A model generated the notes under the pieces. That model worked only from the letters and a program-made list of their open reading frames with translations, was not told where the DNA came from and made no database searches. A stretch of DNA of 64,000 bases, taken from Amycolatopsis alkalitolerans (GTDB lineage Bacteria > Actinomycetota > Actinomycetes > Mycobacteriales > Pseudonocardiaceae). This document shows positions 9,551-17,493 of this stretch, piece after piece. Each line of letters begins with the position of its first letter. Positions within the stretch are counted from its first letter, which is position 1. The stretch is taken from positions 60,374-124,373 of the forward strand of contig NZ_VDFW01000021.1 in the NCBI RefSeq assembly GCF_006152065.1. Direction: 5' to 3'. Made by a program: the position numbers and the translations under genes.

Positions 9551-10357
9551 CTAGCCGCCGAGTTCGGACACCAGCAGCTTGACGAGCGCCCCCAACCGCT
9601 GACGTTCCGGTTGCAGCGTCGGGACGCCGACGGCCGTCAGCGGCGCCGCCGTCACCGGTCCGACGCAGGCGCACACGACGTCGCTTTGCAGTGCCCGCAA
9701 CAGGTCTTCGTAGCTGCCGCGCTGCCGCGCGAGGTCGAGCAGGTTCGCGGTCGCCGGGGCACTCGTGAACGCGAGCGCCTGCACCCGCCGGTCGAGGACG
9801 CCGTCGAGCAGCCGGTACGCGGGCTCCATATCGGACGGCCACTCCCACCGGTACGGCTGCAACTCGATCAGCCGCGCACCGGCGTCGGCGAGCGCCGCGG
9901 TGTGCTCCCGCAGCGGCGAACCGTGCAGCTGCACCGCGACACGCTTCCCCGCCACGCCCGTCTCGAGAAGGTGGGCGAACAGCTGGCGGTTGCTCTCCTC
10001 CGGCGCCGACCACTCCTCGCTCAGGCCACGGCCGCGGACCGCACCCCGCCCCTTGGGGCCGCGCGTGAAAATCCGGGCCCGGCGCAGCGTCGCGAGGAGG
10101 CGGTCCGACCGGCCCCAGCCCTCCACCGCGTCGAGCCAGCCCCGGAACCCGGCGCCGGTGGTCACCGCGAGCATGTCGATGTCCTCGGCGAGCACGTCCT
10201 CCGTCGCCGCGCGCAGCCGGCGGTCGTCGGGCAGCGGGACGATGTGGATCATCGGTGCGTGGCGGACGGTCGCGCCGTTGCGTTCGAGGGCGCTGATGAA
10301 CTCCTCGGCTCGGCGCTCGGCGGTCACGCCGATGGTCAGCCCGGTCAGATCACCCAT
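9551..10357 (-). CDS. Uroporphyrinogen-III synthase-like protein (NnaR-like, no DNA-binding domain)
   Basis: A 268-residue HemD-fold protein. It is clearly related to the N-terminal part of the NnaR-type protein encoded at 18165-19277: both share GFRGW, ARGPK/TRGPK, VAVQLHG, FTSAPA and CVGP-TAAPL at equivalent places. Unlike NnaR it ends after the HemD domain and has no winged helix. HemD closes hydroxymethylbilane to uroporphyrinogen III; whether this copy is an enzyme or a ligand sensor is unknown. The ATG at 10357 lies inside the end of the WYL regulator gene (8-base overlap), so the two are co-translated. Confidence 0.85.
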   Translation of the reverse strand: MGDLTGLTIGVTAERRAEEFISALERNGATVRHAPMIHIVPLPDDRRLRAATEDVLAEDIDMLAVTTGAGFRGWLDAVEGWGRSDRLLATLRRARIFTRGPKGRGAVRGRGLSEEWSAPEESNRQLFAHLLETGVAGKRVAVQLHGSPLREHTAALADAGARLIELQPYRWEWPSDMEPAYRLLDGVLDRRVQALAFTSAPATANLLDLARQRGSYEDLLRALQSDVVCACVGPVTAAPLTAVGVPTLQPERQRLGALVKLLVSELGG

Positions 10358-11324
10358 AGCTCGCACCCATCCTCGCGACGGCCGCGGCGACCTCGGCGCG
10401 CAGGTCGGCCGGTTCGAGCACCTGCAGCTCCGGTCCGAACCGCAGCAGCTCGCCCAGCGCCGGAGCGCCCGGTTCCACCGGCAACTCCACTCGCAACCAC
10501 CCGTCCTCGTCCGGTTCGTCGCGGCACTCGCGCAGCGCGCGGGCACCGACCGCTCCCAGGTAGAACGGTACGAGGTCACGCCCCAGTCGCGATAGCCGCA
10601 CGACCGCGACCCGTGGATACATCCGCTGTTCGAACTGCTCGGACCACTCGCGCCAGTACTCGGCGAGGTCGAAATCGGCTGGCCGGTCGAAGGGCTCGCC
10701 CGGCTCGAGGCTGTCGATCCGGGACACGCGGTAGGTCCGGACAGTGCCGTTCGCACGGGCGGCGAGGTACCAGTTGCCCGCCTTGAGGACCAGGCCCAGC
10801 GGTTCGAGCACGCGATCGGCCTCGGTGTTGTCCCAGCGGCGGTAGCGCGTGGCGATCCGGCGGCCCTCCCACACCGCCTGCGCGACCTCGGCCAGCCGGG
10901 GCAGGCTCTCGATCCCGCGGAACCAGCCGGGCACGTCGAGGAAGAACCGCTGCGCGAGTTCGCCCGCGCGCTCGCGCAGCTCGGCGGGCAGCGCCGCATA
11001 CAGCTTCAGCTGCGCGGCCGCGAGGACCGTGCCCAGCCCGAGCTCTGCCGCGGCGATCGGCAGCCCGGCGAGCGCAAGCGCTTGCGCCTCCTCCTCGGTG
11101 AGCCCGGTCAGGCGGGTGCGATAGCCACCGACCAGCTGATATCCGCCCATGCGGCCGCGATCGGCGTACACCGGCACCCCGGCGGCCGAAAGCGCCTCGA
11201 TGTCCCGGTACACCGTTCGTACCGACACTTCGAGCTCCGCCGCCAGCTCGTCGGCGGTCATCCGGCCCCGGTTCTGCAACAGCAGCAGGACCGACAGCAA
11301 CCTGCTCGCCCGCACGGTTTCCAT
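10350..11324 (-). CDS. WYL-domain transcriptional regulator (YafY/DeoR-HTH type)
   Basis: A 324-residue regulator. Residues 1-60 form a winged helix (LLLLQNRGRMTADELAAEL, then VSVRTVYRDIEAL as recognition helix), followed by a WYL ligand-binding domain around 140-215 and a WCX-like C-terminus. WYL proteins sense ligands such as nucleic-acid pieces or small metabolites. It is divergent from a DUF3224 gene, and a strong inverted repeat lies between them (11337-11357), suggesting control of both units. It overlaps the downstream HemD-like gene by 8 bases. Confidence 0.9.
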   Translation of the reverse strand: METVRASRLLSVLLLLQNRGRMTADELAAELEVSVRTVYRDIEALSAAGVPVYADRGRMGGYQLVGGYRTRLTGLTEEEAQALALAGLPIAAAELGLGTVLAAAQLKLYAALPAELRERAGELAQRFFLDVPGWFRGIESLPRLAEVAQAVWEGRRIATRYRRWDNTEADRVLEPLGLVLKAGNWYLAARANGTVRTYRVSRIDSLEPGEPFDRPADFDLAEYWREWSEQFEQRMYPRVAVVRLSRLGRDLVPFYLGAVGARALRECRDEPDEDGWLRVELPVEPGAPALGELLRFGPELQVLEPADLRAEVAAAVARMGASYG

Positions 11325-11336
11325 TATTCCCGAAAA

Positions 11337-11357
11337 ACCTGACAGTAGATGGCAGGT
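11337..11357. promoter_or_regulatory. Probable WYL operator (inverted repeat)
   Basis: ACCTGACA, five bases, TGGCAGGT: the arms match at seven of eight positions. It sits 12 bases upstream of the WYL gene start and 20 bases upstream of the DUF3224 start, in the only shared intergenic stretch. Actinobacterial YafY-like WYL regulators, as I remember, often sit beside ACCTG...CAGGT sites, so autoregulation plus control of the divergent pair is the simple reading. This is an inference from position and symmetry. Confidence 0.6.
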
Positions 11358-11377
11358 ATGCGGTCCAGGCTGTGCTC

Positions 11378-11752
11378 ATGACCAACACGTTCACCACGAA
11401 GAGCTGGGACGAAGCGATCGTCGACGGACCGGAGGACGGTCCCCGCTTCGCCCACGCGCACTGCACGTTCGAGTACCACGGGGTCATCGAAGGGACCGCC
11501 GTCTGCGACTACCTGCTGTACTACCCGGGCGAAGGACCGGCCCCGGGGTTCGAGCGGATCACCGGGAGCGTCGAGGGCCGGAAGGGCAGTTTCGTGATCC
11601 GGCACGAGGTGCGCTACTCCCGGGACGGCATACGGGGCACGTTCACGGTGGTGCCGGGCTCCGCGACGGGCGAGCTGGCCGGCTTGACCGGGACTGGCAC
11701 GATCGCGGGAGCGGGTGATCCAATGGACTACACGTTCGACTACAAGCTGTAG
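11378..11752 (+). CDS. DUF3224 domain-containing protein
   Basis: A 124-residue cytoplasmic protein of the DUF3224 family, a small lipocalin-like beta-barrel fold (TFEYHGVIEGTAVCDYLLYYP, FERITGSVEGRKGSFVIRHEV, and the glycine-rich GELAGLTGTGTIAG). No catalytic residues are known for the family. ATG 11378 is preferred to the in-frame GTG at 11372. It is followed after five bases by the AlkZ-like gene, so the two form an operon divergent from the WYL regulator, a common arrangement for WYL targets. Confidence 0.85.
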   Translation: MTNTFTTKSWDEAIVDGPEDGPRFAHAHCTFEYHGVIEGTAVCDYLLYYPGEGPAPGFERITGSVEGRKGSFVIRHEVRYSRDGIRGTFTVVPGSATGELAGLTGTGTIAGAGDPMDYTFDYKL

Positions 11753-11757
11753 GAACC

Positions 11758-12867
11758 ATGCTGGAAGTGGATCGGGAACAGGTCGTCGCGTACCGGATCG
11801 CGCGGCAGGGGCTGCACCGCGCGGCGCGGGATGCCGCCGCGCTCGCGGTATTCGACCTCGGGCTGCAGAGCACGCAGCGGGACACCGCGGAGATCTCGGT
11901 GGCGGCGCGGTTCGACGGGTCCTTTGTGGACGACGACCGGTTCGTGCTCGCGTGGACGCACCGTGGCGCGCCGCACTTTCACCGTGCCGGCGAGTTGGCC
12001 GAGGTGACGCGCGCGTTGGTCCCGCTCGACGAGGCTGATGCGATGGCGCGGATGGGCTGGCAACGGCGCGAGGTCGAGGCGGCCGGGATGAGCGCGACGG
12101 ACGGCCTGTTCACGGCGGCCAGGGCGATCCGGAAGGTGGTCGACCGGCCGATGACCAAGGGCGCGGTGAGCACGGAGATCACGAAACTCGTGCCGGCGGG
12201 CTTGTCGTACTGGTGCCGCCGTTGCCAGGCCACGCACATCCTCGAACAGGTCATGCGCCTGGCCGCGATCCACGGCGGTGCACGTCTGGAGGCGGGGGTG
12301 ACGCCCGCGACCCTCGCCCCGATCGCCGGGCGGGGTCGCGTCCGCACCACTGCATCGGTTGCCGATGCCACGGCGGTGGTGGCGAGGTACTTGTCGCTGC
12401 ACGGGCCCGCGACCGCCACGGAGGCGGCCGGTTTCATCGGAACCACGGCGACCACGGTGAAGAAGATGTGGCCTTCGGACCTGGTCGAGGTCCGCTTCGA
12501 CGGGAGGAAGACCGTCATCCCGGCGGGCGATGCGGAGTTGCTGGCGAACCCACCGGAGCCGGACGTCGTGCGCCTGCTGCCGCCGTGGGACCCTTACCTG
12601 CAGTCGCGGGACCGGGCCACGCTCGTGCCGGACAAGGCGCGCCAGAAGGAGATCTGGAAGATCATCGGCAACCCGGGCGCGGTGCTCGCCGACGGTGAGG
12701 TGGCAGGCGTCTGGCGAACCAAAGGCAGCGGCCGGAAACGGCTGGACTTCACGATCACCGCCTTCGATCCGTTGACGGCGGCGGCGAAGAAGGCCGTGGA
12801 AGGCGAGGCGGAGCGTGTAGCGCGGGTCCGGGAGTTCGAGGATTCGCGCCTGAACTGGAAGGCATGA
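11758..12867 (+). CDS. Winged-helix, AlkZ-like DNA glycosylase family protein (HTH_42)
   Basis: A 369-residue member of the winged-helix family that includes the interstrand-crosslink glycosylase AlkZ. The N-terminal VVAYRIARQGL and the LGLQSTQRDTAEI stretch correspond to the region holding the Q-x-Q active-site motif in AlkZ; here the two Gln are separated by two residues, so glycosylase activity is doubtful. Tandem winged-helix modules follow (PMTKGAVSTEIT, GPATATEAAGFIG). The family removes bulky or crosslinked bases in Streptomyces; the role of this subfamily is not known. It is the second gene of the DUF3224 operon. Confidence 0.8.
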   Translation: MLEVDREQVVAYRIARQGLHRAARDAAALAVFDLGLQSTQRDTAEISVAARFDGSFVDDDRFVLAWTHRGAPHFHRAGELAEVTRALVPLDEADAMARMGWQRREVEAAGMSATDGLFTAARAIRKVVDRPMTKGAVSTEITKLVPAGLSYWCRRCQATHILEQVMRLAAIHGGARLEAGVTPATLAPIAGRGRVRTTASVADATAVVARYLSLHGPATATEAAGFIGTTATTVKKMWPSDLVEVRFDGRKTVIPAGDAELLANPPEPDVVRLLPPWDPYLQSRDRATLVPDKARQKEIWKIIGNPGAVLADGEVAGVWRTKGSGRKRLDFTITAFDPLTAAAKKAVEGEAERVARVREFEDSRLNWKA

Positions 12868-12927
12868 ATATTCCATTCATTCCTACAAACTCTCGAACGT
12901 GCGGCCGAATTCGGATACGCTGAGTGC

Positions 12928-14271
12928 GTGATCGATGACACCGAGCGGTGGCAGCTTCCCGAGCCCGAGGTGGCCACCATGGTGCGTACACGCGTGGAGG
13001 CATTGCACCGCGCGTACGCGGCCGTGCTGGACGCGGTGGGCGTCTTTGCCGAGCGGAACATCGCAGTGGGCTTCGGTTACCGCGACACGGCGGCCTGGCT
13101 GAACGTCGAGTTGCGGCTGTCCCGCCGCGAGGCGAAAACCATTGTGGCACATGCGGAATCGGCCACACCGGCCGTGAACCTGCTCGGCGGAAAGCGCCAC
13201 GCCGAGTTGGACGAGGCCGCGGCGGCACTGGGCGCGGGAGAGATCTCCCGGGAGCACTTCGACGTGATCCACCGGACCTTCGCCGAATGCCCCGGCTCGG
13301 AGACTGAGGAGAACCGGGCCTCAGCGCAGGACACGATGGTGACCGCGGCTCGGCAGATGCGGCCAGAGCAACTGAAGCGCGTCTCGGCCCGAATCCTCCA
13401 TTATTGGCAGGACAAAGAACCCGCGAATCCCCCGGAGGACCGCAGCAGGAGCAACCGCGTCGAATACCGTTACGACAAGCACGGCTGGCTACGCTTCACG
13501 GGTCAACTCGACCCCGAAACCGCGGCGACCTTCGAAGGATTGCTGGGCCCATTGGCCCGGCCACGCCCGAACCCCGACGGCAGCCCAGACGCGCGCACCA
13601 GCCCGGAACGGCACGGCGACGCACTGGCGGAAATCGTTGCGCTGGCGGCGCGCGTGGAGGACCTGTCGATACAAGGCGGCGAGCGGGCCTTGATGATGAT
13701 CACCGTCACCCTCGACCAGGTGCGTGACCGGCTCCGCAACGCCCTGCTCGACGTGCCCGGCCTCCGCACCCCGGAGGACGTGCGGCGCCTCGCGTGCGAG
13801 GCCGCGATCCTGCCCGCGATGTTCGCCGCCGACGGCGAACCTCTCCACCTCGGCCGGACGCAACGACTCGCGTCCCGCGCGCAACGAAGGGCACTCGCCC
13901 ACCGGGATTCCGGATGCGCCTTCCCGGGTTGCACTCGCGGTCCCAAATGGACGATCGCGCATCATATCCGGCACTGGTCAGAGGGCGGAGCGACCGACCT
14001 CGACAACATGGTGTTGCTCTGCCACACCCATCACAAGATCGTTCACGACACCGAGTGGGAGGTCCGCCTCGGCGGTGGCGTCGCCGAGTTCCTCCCACCC
14101 GCCCGGATCGATCGGGCGCGAAAACCGATCCGCAACCTGGCCCACGCCGCCGGCCCACCGAAAACCTACTCGGGGAACAACAGTCCCATCGTCACCGCAC
14201 GGTTCACTCGTACGTGTTCGAGCGCGCAGGCTTTCGCTCGCTCCGGATCGCCTGAGGCGATCGCGTCGTAG
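12928..14271 (+). CDS. DUF222/13E12-type HNH endonuclease
   Basis: A 447-residue protein with an N-terminal helical DUF222 domain (about 15-250) and a C-terminal HNH nuclease at about 320-375: the zinc Cys pair in SGCAFPGCTRG, the catalytic IAHHIRHW, the DLDNMVLLCHTHHKIVH helix and its metal His residues are all present. Proteins of this kind form the mobile, high-copy 13E12 repeat family in mycobacteria and relatives; their role is unclear and they are often linked to mobile DNA. The upstream 60 bases are unusually AT-rich. Its last 106 bases overlap the end of the convergent GntR gene. Confidence 0.88.
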   Translation: MIDDTERWQLPEPEVATMVRTRVEALHRAYAAVLDAVGVFAERNIAVGFGYRDTAAWLNVELRLSRREAKTIVAHAESATPAVNLLGGKRHAELDEAAAALGAGEISREHFDVIHRTFAECPGSETEENRASAQDTMVTAARQMRPEQLKRVSARILHYWQDKEPANPPEDRSRSNRVEYRYDKHGWLRFTGQLDPETAATFEGLLGPLARPRPNPDGSPDARTSPERHGDALAEIVALAARVEDLSIQGGERALMMITVTLDQVRDRLRNALLDVPGLRTPEDVRRLACEAAILPAMFAADGEPLHLGRTQRLASRAQRRALAHRDSGCAFPGCTRGPKWTIAHHIRHWSEGGATDLDNMVLLCHTHHKIVHDTEWEVRLGGGVAEFLPPARIDRARKPIRNLAHAAGPPKTYSGNNSPIVTARFTRTCSSAQAFARSGSPEAIAS

Positions 14272-14810
14272 AGTCGCCTGTGCTCGGTCAGCAGGTCGTT
14301 CCAGTGCTCGTTCTGGCCGGTCAGCCAGGCGAGCCTGCCCTCCAGCGGGTGCATCAGGCTGGACAGCAGCCGGTGGTCCGCGACGGCCAGGATCTCCTCG
14401 TGGAAGCGGTTGTTGGCCTCCGTGATCCGCGCTCCCTGACCACTGTCAGTCGCCTCCGCCGCGCGTTTCAGGATCTCCTCCAGCCGCGCCAGCCCCGTGT
14501 CCCCGGCGCGCTCGGCGGCCAGCCCGCACGCGAGAACCTCCAGCGCCTCGCGCACGTCGAACAGCTCTTCAACGTCCACTCTGGACAACTGTCGCACCAC
14601 GACACGCCGCGGCGAAGGGGTTTCCAGGAAGCCTTCGGACTCCAGTGCGCGGATCGCCTCGCGGACCGGCAGCCGGGACACGCCCAGGCCCTCCGCGAGA
14701 TCACGTTCGACGAGCCGGTCGCCCGGCTTGAGCTTGCCGGTGACGATCCGCTCGCGCAGTTCGTCCACGACTCGCTGCCGCACCGCCGCCAGGGGCTTCC
14801 CCGTTAACAA
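14166..14810 (-). CDS. GntR-family regulator with FCD domain
   Basis: About 214 residues: an N-terminal GntR winged helix (RIVTGKLKPGDRLVERDLAEGLGVSRLPVREAIRALESEGFL) and a C-terminal all-helical FCD ligand domain with the metal-binding His candidates in NNRFHEEI and EHRRLYDAI. It is divergent from a permease-racemase pair and very probably represses it through the tandem operators at 14857-14885. The start is uncertain: TTG at 14810 with GAGAGG 11 bases upstream, or GTG at 14783 (205 residues). If the TTG is used, the second codon is TTA, rare in this genome type. Confidence 0.88.
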   Translation of the reverse strand: MLTGKPLAAVRQRVVDELRERIVTGKLKPGDRLVERDLAEGLGVSRLPVREAIRALESEGFLETPSPRRVVVRQLSRVDVEELFDVREALEVLACGLAAERAGDTGLARLEEILKRAAEATDSGQGARITEANNRFHEEILAVADHRLLSSLMHPLEGRLAWLTGQNEHWNDLLTEHRRLYDAIASGDPERAKACALEHVRVNRAVTMGLLFPE

Positions 14811-14856
14811 GAACGCAACCCGCCTCTCCCTTGACGCCAGGACGCCAGTGTACGAC

Positions 14857-14885
14857 AGTTTGGGATACCAAGTTTGGGATACCAA
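14857..14885. promoter_or_regulatory. Tandem GntR operators
   Basis: The 14-base unit AGTTTGGGATACCA occurs twice head to tail (14857-14870 and 14871-14884), and each copy contains the inverted repeat TTGG-GATA-CCAA. FCD-type GntR regulators typically bind short symmetric sites of the form T-GGTATACC-A, which this resembles. The pair lies between the GntR gene and the divergent permease, 20 bases from the permease GTG, where bound protein would block transcription. A TTGACG -35-like sequence lies just left at 14831-14836. Confidence 0.72.
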
Positions 14886-14904
14886 AGCACCGGGAGGTGC
14901 CATC

Positions 14905-16335
14905 GTGACCTCCGTCGAGACCGCGACCGGAACCGAGCCCGCCACCGGTTCCCGCTTGTACAACGAGGATCTCGCGCCCGCCAAAGAGCGCAAATGGAAG
15001 GTGTACGACATCTTCGCGCTCTGGATGTCGGACGTGCACAACCTCGGCAACTACACGTTCGCCGCCGGACTGTTCGTGCTCGGGCTCTCGGCCTGGCAGG
15101 TGTTCACCGCACTGCTGTTCGGGTTCGTGATCATCTACCTCGGGATGAACCTGATGGGCCGCGTCGGCCAGAAGACCGGCGCGCCGTTCCCCGTCGTCGC
15201 GCGGATCAGCTTCGGCACCGCCGGGGCGAACCTGCCCGCGCTCATCCGCGCCGTCATCGCGATCTTCTGGTACGGCATCCAGACCTACCTCGCCTCGGTC
15301 GCGATCACGGTCCTCGTGCTCGCCATCGATCCCGGCTTCAAATCCTGGACCGAGCACGGGTTCCTCGGCCTCAACGCACTCGGCTGGCTCTGTTTCGTCG
15401 CCCTGTGGGCGATCCAGGCGCTGATCCTGACCCGCGGCATGGAATCGGTCCGGAAGTTCCAGGACTGGTGCGGCCCCGCGATCTGGCTCGTGATGATCGC
15501 GCTCGCCATCTGGATCCTCGCCGCCGGGCACTGGAGCATCTCGTTCACCGAGAGCCCGAAAGCGCTTTCCACCGGAGAGCAGTTCCGCCAGTGGTTCGGC
15601 GCCGCCGGCCTCATCCTCGCCACCTACGGCACGCTGATGCTCAACTTCTGCGACTTCTCCCGGTTCACGCCGGACCAGAAGACTGTGCGGCGCGGCAACT
15701 TCTGGGGGCTGCCGATCAACTCGACCGCGTTCGCACTGCTCTCGGTGATCGTCACCGCGGGCAGCATGCAGGTGTTCGGCGAGGCCATCACCGACCCGGC
15801 CGAGCTGCTGTCCAAAGTGCACAGCACGCCGATCCTCATCATCGGGGCGCTCATGTTCGCCGTCGCCACGATGGGCGTGAACATCGTCGCGAACTTCGTC
15901 TCCCCCGCCTACGATCTGGCCAACATCTGGCCGAAACGGATCAACTTCAGGACCGGCGGCCTGATCAGCGCGGTGTTCGCGCTGTGCGTGCTGCCGTGGA
16001 AGCTCTACTCCAGCCCGGCCGTGGTGAACTACTTCCTCGGCGGGCTCGGCGCGTTCCTCGGCCCGCTGTTCGGGATCATGATCGTCGACTACTACCTGGT
16101 CAAGCGCGGCAAGGTGGACATCGCCGGACTGTTCGACCCCGAACCCGGTTCGCCGTATCACTACCGCCGCGGGGTCAACCCGCGCGCGATCGGGGTGTTC
16201 GTGCCGACCGCCGCGCTCACCGCGGTGATCGCGCTCGTGCCGTTCTTCGAACCCGCGGCGCCGTACTCGTGGTTCATCGGCACCGCGGTGTCCGCCGCCG
16301 CCTACTTCGCCGTCGGCAAGAGGCAGCACGCGTGA
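14905..16335 (+). CDS. NCS1-family permease (allantoin/hydantoin/nucleobase type)
   Basis: A 476-residue transporter with about twelve membrane segments. It has the family's start region (NEDLAPAKERKWKVYDIFALWMSD), the SFGTAGANLPALIRA segment of helix 3 and the conserved NFCDFSRFTP loop. NCS1 proteins import nucleobases, allantoin or hydantoins with Na+ or H+. The GTG start at 14905 follows a GGGAGG ribosome site; the long frame upstream is not coding. The racemase-family gene starts four bases before its stop, so substrate uptake and conversion are coupled, and GntR probably controls both. Confidence 0.9.
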   Translation: MTSVETATGTEPATGSRLYNEDLAPAKERKWKVYDIFALWMSDVHNLGNYTFAAGLFVLGLSAWQVFTALLFGFVIIYLGMNLMGRVGQKTGAPFPVVARISFGTAGANLPALIRAVIAIFWYGIQTYLASVAITVLVLAIDPGFKSWTEHGFLGLNALGWLCFVALWAIQALILTRGMESVRKFQDWCGPAIWLVMIALAIWILAAGHWSISFTESPKALSTGEQFRQWFGAAGLILATYGTLMLNFCDFSRFTPDQKTVRRGNFWGLPINSTAFALLSVIVTAGSMQVFGEAITDPAELLSKVHSTPILIIGALMFAVATMGVNIVANFVSPAYDLANIWPKRINFRTGGLISAVFALCVLPWKLYSSPAVVNYFLGGLGAFLGPLFGIMIVDYYLVKRGKVDIAGLFDPEPGSPYHYRRGVNPRAIGVFVPTAALTAVIALVPFFEPAAPYSWFIGTAVSAAAYFAVGKRQHA

Positions 16336-17042
16336 AGATCCTGGTCACCAACTGCAACACCACGGAAACCATGACGAAGGAGATCGAGGCCGGGGCCCGT
16401 GCGGCGGCGAGTCCCGGTACCGAGATCCTCGCGCGCACCCCGTCGTGGGGCCCGGAGTCGGCGGAGGGCTGGCTGGACAGCTTCCTGTCCGCCGCCGCCG
16501 TGCTGGATCTGTTGCGCACCACCGAAGACGAGTTCGACGCGGTCGTGCTGGCCGGTTTCGGCGAGCACGGCCGCGAGGGCGCGCGCGAGTTGCTCGACGT
16601 ACCCGTCGTGGACATCACCGACGCGGCCGCGCATCTGGCCTGCCTGCTGGGCCGCCGCTACGGTGTGGTGACCACTTTGGACAGAACCTGCGGGCTCATC
16701 GAGGACAGCCTGCACGCCGCCGGGGTCGGTTCGCACTGCGTCGGCGTCGCCGGGTCCGGACTCGGCGTGCTGGAACTCACCGACGAGGTGCGCACCGCTT
16801 CGGCGCTGGTCACCGCGGCCCGGCGGGTACGCGACCGTGGCGCGGACGTGCTCGTGCTGGGCTGCGCGGGGATGACCGGCCTCGACCGGCGGATCAGCGC
16901 GGAGCTGGGCATCCCGGTCATCGATGGGGTCGCCGCCGCGGTCCGGCTCGCGGAGTCCCTGGTTTCCCTGGGGCTGAACACAAGCCGCGCGGGCTACCCG
17001 AAACCGCTGCCGAAGTCCCGCCGGTGGGGCCGGTCCGGCTGA
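16332..17042 (+). CDS. Asp/Glu/hydantoin racemase superfamily enzyme, single-Cys variant
   Basis: A 236-residue member of the aspartate/glutamate/hydantoin racemase fold, beginning ILVTNCNTTETMT as in allantoin and hydantoin racemases. These enzymes use two cysteines. The second is present in LVLGCAGMTGL, but the first, normally ACFGDPG, reads AGFGEHG, so Gly75 replaces it. Arylmalonate decarboxylase has the same Gly/Cys arrangement, so a decarboxylase or another one-base reaction is possible. The GTG start overlaps the permease stop as GTGA. The substrate is probably whatever the NCS1 permease brings in. Confidence 0.85.
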   Translation: MKILVTNCNTTETMTKEIEAGARAAASPGTEILARTPSWGPESAEGWLDSFLSAAAVLDLLRTTEDEFDAVVLAGFGEHGREGARELLDVPVVDITDAAAHLACLLGRRYGVVTTLDRTCGLIEDSLHAAGVGSHCVGVAGSGLGVLELTDEVRTASALVTAARRVRDRGADVLVLGCAGMTGLDRRISAELGIPVIDGVAAAVRLAESLVSLGLNTSRAGYPKPLPKSRRWGRSG

Positions 17043-17052
17043 CTGCCCTGGC

Positions 17053-17400
17053 TCAGGTGTTCGAGCCGGACTGGCCGCCGTCGCCCTGGCCGGGGAAGCC
17101 ACCCATCCCGCCGCCGGGGCCGTAACCGGGCATATCTCGCGGCCCGAACTGGCTGGTGTCCGACGAGCCCGTGACGTGGCCGATGATGAAGCCGACACTG
17201 CCGCCGACGATGAGCGCGACGGCCGCGAAAAGGCCGGCGAGGCCGACGGTCAGCGTCTTCGGGCGCTTGGCAGGCGGGGCGAGTGGCGCCGGGGGTACGG
17301 TCGCTGTCGCCGCCCCGCCCTGCGCGTGGGCGGTGGACGCCGCCGGTTCCGTCGGAGCTTGGGCGGCGGCCGGCTCGTGCCGCGCCGGGTCGAACGTCAT
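17053..17400 (-). CDS. Single-pass membrane protein with Pro/Ala- and Gly-rich tails
   Basis: A 115-residue protein with a disordered Ala/Pro-rich cytoplasmic start, one membrane segment at about residues 51-76 (LTVGLAGLFAAVALIVGGSVGFIIGHV) and a short Gly/Met/Pro-rich outer tail ending SGSNT. Such proteins are common in actinomycetes and have no known role. The ATG at 17400, preceded by AGGGAGAA, is preferred over the in-frame codon at 17430. It lies downstream of the nitrate operon on the same strand but is separated by 93 bases. Confidence 0.7.
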   Translation of the reverse strand: MTFDPARHEPAAAQAPTEPAASTAHAQGGAATATVPPAPLAPPAKRPKTLTVGLAGLFAAVALIVGGSVGFIIGHVTGSSDTSQFGPRDMPGYGPGGGMGGFPGQGDGGQSGSNT

Positions 17401-17493
17401 CGGGTTCTCCCTGCGGAAGGTTGCTGACAAACCCGACTCTCGCCGACGAGCCTGGGAGCCCGATAAGCGGAACCTGCGAACCAGCTGTGAAGG

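Noticed and set aside
9551..10357. Calling this gene the haem-pathway hemD
   Set aside because: No other haem genes are nearby and it is closer in sequence blocks to the NnaR HemD domain than expected for a generic hemD.
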